Positions 43,802-48,718 of a DNA stretch of 48,718 nt are shown one piece after another; within the stretch, counting starts at the first letter, position 1, and each line of letters opens with the position of its first letter. A program made the position numbers and the translations under genes. A model generated the notes under the pieces. That model had not been told where the DNA came from. It searched no databases and worked only from the letters and a program-made list of their open reading frames with translations. This stretch comes from Pseudomonadota bacterium (GTDB lineage: Bacteria; Pseudomonadota; Gammaproteobacteria; Xanthomonadales; Rhodanobacteraceae): the NCBI GenBank assembly GCA_018240465.1, contig JAFEFS010000037.1, positions 1 through 48,718 of the forward strand. The letters run 5' to 3'.

Positions 43802-44478
43802 AGCTCTCTGATTTCCGCAACCTTGACCGCAACAACGTCGGTGCCTGGCCCGACGGCGTCAAGTACACCGCCTGCATCCTGCTTTTCGCCCTGTTGTTGT
43901 TCGTGGGTTGGTATTGGTCGATCAGTGGCCAGTCCGACACGCTCGTGCAGAAGCAGAAGCAGGAGATCGAGCTGAAGAAGGATTTCCACGACAAGCAGCT
44001 CAAGGTCGTCAATCTGGAAAAACTCAAGACCCAGCTGGACGACATGCGCGAGATCTTGCGCCAGTTGTTGCGCCAGCTTCCCGGCAAGACGGAAATGCCG
44101 GAACTGCTCGATGACGTGTCGCGGTCCGCACTGTCGGCGGGTCTGGACGTGCAGTTGTTCGAGCCCGGCGCGGAGGCGATCCAGGAAGGTTTCTACGCCG
44201 AGAAACCGATCAAGCTGCGCATGCTCGGCAACTACCATCAATTCGGTTCCTTCATCAGCGCGGTGGCGGCGTTGCCGCGCGTGGTCATCCTGACCATGCA
44301 TGATGTTTCACTGAAGCCTTCGCAGCAGCCGACCGGCAAACTGCCGGCGTCGCCGGGCCAGCTCACTCTCGAGGGAACGGTGAAGACCTATCGCTACGTC
44401 GACGAGGATGAAGCCGAAGCCGCCGCGCCGAAGAAGCCGGGGGCGCCGAACGCGCCTGCGGCAAAGGCGGCCCGATGA
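43798..44478 (+). CDS. pilO: Type IV pilus assembly protein PilO
   Basis: The 226-residue protein has one transmembrane helix (~residues 26-44), a periplasmic coiled coil rich in Lys/Glu/Leu (~50-105) and a PilO fold domain with LRQLPGKTEMPELLDDVSRSALSAGLDVQLFEPG and the YHQFGSFISAVAALPRVV segment. A Lys/Ala/Pro tail ends the protein. With PilN and PilP it links the inner-membrane motor to the PilQ secretin. It overlaps pilP by ATGA. Confidence 0.94.
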   Translation: MKLSDFRNLDRNNVGAWPDGVKYTACILLFALLLFVGWYWSISGQSDTLVQKQKQEIELKKDFHDKQLKVVNLEKLKTQLDDMREILRQLLRQLPGKTEMPELLDDVSRSALSAGLDVQLFEPGAEAIQEGFYAEKPIKLRMLGNYHQFGSFISAVAALPRVVILTMHDVSLKPSQQPTGKLPASPGQLTLEGTVKTYRYVDEDEAEAAAPKKPGAPNAPAAKAAR

Positions 44479-45014
44479 GCGCCATGGCGATGAGTTATCT
44501 GCCCTCTCGGCGCTGGCTGCTGCTGATCGCGTTGTTGCCGTTGCTAGGTGGCTGCCTCAAAGGCGATGCCGATTTGCGCAAGTGGGTCGCGGACGAGAAA
44601 GCGTTGCCGGGCGGGCCGCTGCCGCCGCTGCCAGTGCTGAAGACGTTCGAGACCTTCGAGTACAAGGATCAGGCGCGGCGCGATCCCTTCGCGCCAAGCC
44701 TGACCGAGCAGAAGGCGGAGGAGGCCGAAAAGACCGCCATACCCGATCCGCATCCGAAGGAAAAGCTCGAGGAATTCGCGCTCGACAGCCTGAAGATGGT
44801 CGGCACGATCGGCACCGGTCCTGCCACCCTGGGTCTGATCCGCGATCCGGAAGGGACGGTGTCGCGGGTCAAGCCGGGCAACTATCTCGGACAGAACAAC
44901 GGCAAGATCAAGGCAATCCATGCGAACAACATCGAGCTGGTCGAGTTGATCAGCAATGGCAACGGCGGCTGGATGGAGCGGCCGGCGACGGTCGAAATCA
45001 GTACGGCCAAGTAG
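44475..45014 (+). CDS. pilP: Type IV pilus assembly lipoprotein PilP
   Basis: The 179-residue protein carries a lipoprotein signal with lipobox LLGGC (lipidated C27). The C-terminal HR-type domain (~residues 85-175) contains LDSLKMVGTIGTGPATLGLIRDPEG and VKPGNYLGQNNGKI, typical of PilP. It binds PilN/PilO and the N0 domain of PilQ. Between the signal and domain lies a disordered linker (~30-80) with a YKDQARRDPFAPS motif. Confidence 0.94.
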   Translation: MSAMAMSYLPSRRWLLLIALLPLLGGCLKGDADLRKWVADEKALPGGPLPPLPVLKTFETFEYKDQARRDPFAPSLTEQKAEEAEKTAIPDPHPKEKLEEFALDSLKMVGTIGTGPATLGLIRDPEGTVSRVKPGNYLGQNNGKIKAIHANNIELVELISNGNGGWMERPATVEISTAK

Positions 45015-45078
45015 CGAAGTGACGCGACCGGCCGTGCCGGTGCAGTGTGGCGAAACGAACATCGGATCGGGGAAGACC

Positions 45079-47313
45079 ATGAAGTGGATCATCGCGGGCG
45101 CAATCCAGCGGACTGCAGCGCAACGATTCGGCGCCGCGTTCGGCGTGCTGCTGGCATCGTTTTTCGCCGTGCCGGCAGCACACGCGGAAAACGTGCTGCA
45201 GGATATCGGCTACGCGCCGCTCGCGGGGGGGCGCGTGCAGATCACGCTCAAGCTCGCCGCGCCGCCTGCGGGCGCTCGCGCGTTCACCACGGAGACGCCT
45301 CCGCGCATCGCGCTCGACTTTCCCGACACGCGTTCCACGCTGAGCCAGCGCCACATCGAGGTAGGCAGCGGCGCGACCAGCGGCATCAACGTCGCCGACG
45401 CCGGCGGGCGCACCCGTGTCGTCGTCGACCTGTATCGCGCCTCGACCTACGAAACGCGCGCCGACGGCAACAACTTCGTCCTCGTCGTCAACAACGGCAA
45501 CACCGCGAACGCAAGCGCGACGATCGCCGCGGGCGACCAGACCAAGAGTGTCGGTCAGACCACGCAGGAAGTCTCGAACATCGACTTCCGTCGCGGCAAG
45601 AATGGCGAAGGCCGCATCGTCATTACCTTTTCCGGCGAAGGTTCGAGCGCGGACCTGAAGCGCCAGGGTGACAGGATTCTGCTCGACATCTTCAACGCGC
45701 GCCTGCCCACCCAGCTCGCGCAGCGCCTCGATGTGCTCGATTTCGCCACCCCCGTGCAGTTCATCGAAACGCGCAGCAAGGGCGGCGGCGCGCACATGGA
45801 AATCACTGCCAAGCCGCCATTCGAGCAGCTTGCGTATCAGACCGGCAACCAGTACATCGTCGAAGTCGCGCCGGCCAAGGAAAAAGAGAAGAAGGATCCG
45901 AACGCGCCGCCTGTGTACAGCGGCAGCCGCGTCACCTTCGATTTCCAGGACATCCCCACGCGCGCAGTGCTGCAGCTGATTGCGCAGATGTCCGAACTCA
46001 ACATCGTCGTCGCCGACAGCGTCACCGGCAACGTCACCTTGCGCCTGAACAACGTGCCGTGGGACCAGGCGCTCGACATCGTGCTGCAGGCCAAGGGCCT
46101 CGACAAGCGCCAGAACGGCAACGTCATCTGGGTCGCGCCGCAGAAGGAAATCGCCGATCGCGAACAGGCGATCGCCGACGCCAAGCTCAAGCTCGAGCAG
46201 GTCAGCGAGACGATCACCGAGTACATTCCGATCAGCTACGGCAAGGCCAAGGACATCGCCGACCTGCTCACGCAGAAGTCCAAGCAAGGCAATCAGGGCG
46301 GTGGCGGCGGCGCGGGCACCCAGGCCAACGCGAGCGGCTTCCTTTCCGAGCGCGGGCGGGTGTCCTACGACGAACGCACCAACACCCTGCTCGTCGTCGA
46401 TACGCCGGAAAAGGTGCGTTCGATCCGCGAACTGGTCGTCAAGCTCGACAAGCCCGTGCAGCAGGTGTTGATCGAGGCGCGCGTCGTCGTCGCTACGGAC
46501 AACTTCTCGCGCGAACTCGGTGCCAAGTTCGGCATCAGCGGCGCGACCACGGTCGGCAGCAACGTCGTCTCGACCAGCGGCAACCTCAACGGCTCGCAAT
46601 ACATGACCAACCAGGCGTTGGCCAACCGTCTGGCCACGGGCGACCCGTTTCCGGTATTGCCACCGGGAGTCAGCGGCGGGACCGCGACAGGCACTAGCAA
46701 TCTGGGCGACCGCCTCAACGTCAATCTGCCGACGAGCACGACGAATGCCGGCAGCATCGGTCTGTCCGTACTCGGCGCCAACGTCCTGCTCGACCTCGAA
46801 CTCTCCGCCGGCCAGACCGAAGGCCGCAGCGAGTTGATCTCGAGTCCACGCGTGGTCACCTCGAACCAGCAGGAAGCGAACATCACCCAGGGCCAGGAAA
46901 TCCCGTATTCGACGATCACCTCGAGCGGTGGCGGCAACTCACTGCCGACCGTGGCGTTCAAGGACGCGGTACTCGGCCTCAAGGTGACGCCGACGATCAC
47001 CGCCGACGGCCGCGTATTCCTCAACCTCGACGTGAAGAAGGATGCGCTGGCCGGCTACTACACCAACGTGACCGGTTCGTACCCGATCATCGACAAGCGC
47101 GAGATGACCACCTCGGTGCTGGTCGACAACGGCCAGACCGTCGTGCTCGGCGGCGTCTACGAATTCGACAAGCAGGACGCCGTGACCAAGGTGCCGTTCC
47201 TCGGCGACCTGCCTGGCCTCGGCGCGTTCTTCCGCAACGTCAAGAAGTCGAACCAGAAGGCGGAGTTGCTGATCTTCGTCACGCCGAAGATCCTCGACGA
47301 AAACCTCAGATGA
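45079..47313 (+). CDS. pilQ: Type IV pilus outer-membrane secretin PilQ
   Basis: The 744-residue protein has a signal peptide ending PAAHA (~residue 36), two AMIN peptidoglycan-binding domains (~40-130 and ~165-265), an STN/N0 domain (~280-365) with VTFDFQDIPTRAVLQLIAQMSELNIV, an N1 (KH-like) domain, and the secretin C-domain (~440-740) ending VPFLGDLPGLGAFFRNV...ELLIFVTPKIL. It forms the outer-membrane pore for the pilus fibre, used in twitching and DNA uptake. ATG at 45079 follows GGGGAAGACC, 64 nt after pilP. Confidence 0.96.
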   Translation: MKWIIAGAIQRTAAQRFGAAFGVLLASFFAVPAAHAENVLQDIGYAPLAGGRVQITLKLAAPPAGARAFTTETPPRIALDFPDTRSTLSQRHIEVGSGATSGINVADAGGRTRVVVDLYRASTYETRADGNNFVLVVNNGNTANASATIAAGDQTKSVGQTTQEVSNIDFRRGKNGEGRIVITFSGEGSSADLKRQGDRILLDIFNARLPTQLAQRLDVLDFATPVQFIETRSKGGGAHMEITAKPPFEQLAYQTGNQYIVEVAPAKEKEKKDPNAPPVYSGSRVTFDFQDIPTRAVLQLIAQMSELNIVVADSVTGNVTLRLNNVPWDQALDIVLQAKGLDKRQNGNVIWVAPQKEIADREQAIADAKLKLEQVSETITEYIPISYGKAKDIADLLTQKSKQGNQGGGGGAGTQANASGFLSERGRVSYDERTNTLLVVDTPEKVRSIRELVVKLDKPVQQVLIEARVVVATDNFSRELGAKFGISGATTVGSNVVSTSGNLNGSQYMTNQALANRLATGDPFPVLPPGVSGGTATGTSNLGDRLNVNLPTSTTNAGSIGLSVLGANVLLDLELSAGQTEGRSELISSPRVVTSNQQEANITQGQEIPYSTITSSGGGNSLPTVAFKDAVLGLKVTPTITADGRVFLNLDVKKDALAGYYTNVTGSYPIIDKREMTTSVLVDNGQTVVLGGVYEFDKQDAVTKVPFLGDLPGLGAFFRNVKKSNQKAELLIFVTPKILDENLR

Positions 47314-47393
47314 CCAACGGTTCCGCCCCGCGAGACGGCGCGGCCAGTCCTTCATTCGCAAGCACAGACAGTCAGGGTAGTACCGGAGTCCAC

Positions 47394-48718
47394 ATGAAAA
47401 CGCCGTTCCGATTCCTCGCGATGTTGTTCGGTTCGCTGCTGCTCGTTGCGGGCGGCGAACAAGCGCATGCTTCCGCATTCGGCCCGCCATCGGCCGACTC
47501 GGTGAAGATCGACCTGTCGGCGAATTCGATCACGACGAACACGACTGCCACTCTGACCGTGACCGTCACGCGCCGCAACGGCGCGCCCGAGGCCGATGGC
47601 AAGGTACTCAGCGCGACCGTGTCGCCGCCGACGCTGGGCTCGATCGCCGGCAGCGGTTCGAGCGGCGTCGCCAGCAGTTCCAGCGTGCTCAGCGGCGGCG
47701 TGGCGACGTTCGTCTTCATTGCCAACAACACGCCGGGCACGGCGACGGTCACGGTTTCGTTGCCGCCGGCCAACGGCCATCCGAACACGGTCACCACCAA
47801 GGTGACGATCGCGGTGACGCAGGGCGACGGCAACAATCCGAACCTGAAGGCCACCCCGTCCACGGTGACCTTGCCGCAGAACCTCGTCGGCGCGGGTCCG
47901 TATTTCGGCTCGCCCTATATGGCCGAGGTCGATGTGGAATGGCGCGGCCTGATCACCGGCCAGTTGCTCAACGGCAAGATCGCCGTCTCGACGAATCCGG
48001 TCAATTCGATCGCTTTCTCCACGCTCGATGATCCGACCACGCCTTGGGTCGGCGCGACCAAGACTCCGCCCACCGCCGAGGGCAACGAATTCCTCACCGA
48101 GCTCGGCAGCGGCACGGTCAACGTCACCGCCGGTGTCGGCACGATCTTCGTCCATTCCCAGGCCAACACCGGCCCGGCCACGCTGACGATCACCGCGGTG
48201 GACCCGGAAACCAACCGCACGATCTCCTCGCAGATCGTGGTCAACGTGGTCACACCGCCGGGCGCGAATCTGCCGACGACGGTGACCTTGTCGCAGGGCG
48301 CTGGCGGCGTTTACGTCAAGGATTCGAACGGCCCCCAAAGCAAGCTTGTGACCGCGACCGTGAACAACATCTACGGCACGCCCGCGATCGCCGCTCCCGG
48401 CATCGACAACGTGCAGTTCGACATCGTCGGACCGAGCGGCAGCGATGCGCAGCTGTTCGGCATCAGCGCCGGTGGCGTGCCGCAAACCGGCGCTTCGGTG
48501 AAGACCTCTACCGGCGCGGGCGGTGCGAGCGTGTACCTTCTGGCCGGAAACAAGCAGGGCCCGGTGCAGATCCGCGCGACCGTGGACGCCTACGACGGCG
48601 ACGTCGGCAACGGTGTCACCATTCCACTGACGGCGACGACGACCGTGGCCGTTTCCGACGGCCGCCTGTACAGCCTCACGATCACCTCGCCGATAGTCAA
48701 TGCGATCGCGGTCAACGG
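47394..48718 (+). CDS. Secreted multi-domain Ig-like/invasin-type protein (partial, runs off the window)
   Basis: An open frame starts at ATG 47394 (CGGAG six nt upstream) and has no stop before the window end, giving at least 441 codons. It has a signal peptide (ending EQAHASA, ~residue 27) and then bacterial Ig-like repeats: VKIDLSANSITTNTTATLTVTVTRRNGAP... and further Thr/Val/Gly-rich strands with GVATFVF, characteristic of Big_1/invasin and adhesin-type domains. No catalytic motif is visible. It lies 80 nt after pilQ in the same orientation, so it may be cotranscribed and exported to the surface. Its C-terminus, and thus its anchor, is unseen. Confidence 0.8.
   Translation, partial: MKTPFRFLAMLFGSLLLVAGGEQAHASAFGPPSADSVKIDLSANSITTNTTATLTVTVTRRNGAPEADGKVLSATVSPPTLGSIAGSGSSGVASSSSVLSGGVATFVFIANNTPGTATVTVSLPPANGHPNTVTTKVTIAVTQGDGNNPNLKATPSTVTLPQNLVGAGPYFGSPYMAEVDVEWRGLITGQLLNGKIAVSTNPVNSIAFSTLDDPTTPWVGATKTPPTAEGNEFLTELGSGTVNVTAGVGTIFVHSQANTGPATLTITAVDPETNRTISSQIVVNVVTPPGANLPTTVTLSQGAGGVYVKDSNGPQSKLVTATVNNIYGTPAIAAPGIDNVQFDIVGPSGSDAQLFGISAGGVPQTGASVKTSTGAGGASVYLLAGNKQGPVQIRATVDAYDGDVGNGVTIPLTATTTVAVSDGRLYSLTITSPIVNAIAVN

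Overview
The window is GC-rich, almost fully coding, and reads as the chromosome of a gammaproteobacterium of the Xanthomonadales/Lysobacterales type, possibly Rhodanobacteraceae. The main clues are the order hemW-rdgB-rph divergent from yicC-gmk, the block rpoZ-spoT-ridA-recG, type-B ribosomal protein L31 next to gltA, and mrcA divergent from pilMNOPQ. The assignment rests on gene order and protein style only; there is no rRNA in the window.

Layout. Positions 1-1466 (minus strand) hold hemW (5' part only), rdgB and rph. Positions 1682-3762 (plus) hold yicC, gmk and nudK. Positions 3908-7087 (plus) hold the mlaFEDCB operon for retrograde phospholipid transport, with a palindromic repeat element lodged between mlaE and mlaD. 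Positions 7099-23364 form a carbohydrate-utilisation locus. Positions 23401-24225 (minus) hold mlaA, the outer-membrane partner of the Mla system. Positions 24563-29780 hold rpoZ, spoT, ridA and recG. Positions 29792-33068 hold an unknown polytopic membrane protein, a 2-oxoglutarate/Fe(II) oxygenase and a nucleoside hydrolase. Positions 33020-36484 hold a very large MscK-type channel. Then come rpmE2, gltA, a nucleotidyltransferase-like unknown and mrcA. Positions 42078-47313 carry the type IV pilus alignment/secretin operon pilMNOPQ, followed by the start of a secreted Ig-like protein that runs out of the window.

The most distinctive region is the divergent locus at 7099-23364, which I interpret as an N-acetylgalactosamine (GalNAc) / O-glycan utilisation system. 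The minus-strand arm is agaS - pfkB-type sugar kinase - kbaZ-family protein - clan GH-D glycosidase - GH35 beta-galactosidase. The plus-strand arm is a GH31 glycosidase with F5/8-type and NPCBM carbohydrate-binding modules - TonB-dependent receptor - PF04909 amidohydrolase - DeoR-family regulator (AgaR-like). The AT-rich divergent intergenic region carries two copies of a CTTTCGTTT-containing operator, one facing each arm. The secreted glycosidases would trim galactose and alpha-linked GalNAc (or galactose) from glycans, the receptor would import the product, AgaS would make tagatose-6-phosphate, and the KbaZ-family protein would feed it into glycolysis. No inner-membrane transporter, no classical GalNAc-6-P deacetylase and no KbaY catalytic aldolase subunit are present. 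This makes the kinase, the amidohydrolase and the lone KbaZ homologue the interesting unknowns.

The locus sits exactly between mlaB and mlaA, and about 21 kb separates gmk from rpoZ, which are neighbours in many gammaproteobacteria. This suggests acquisition of the locus at this position. No tRNA, rRNA, CRISPR array, transposase or integrase was seen.
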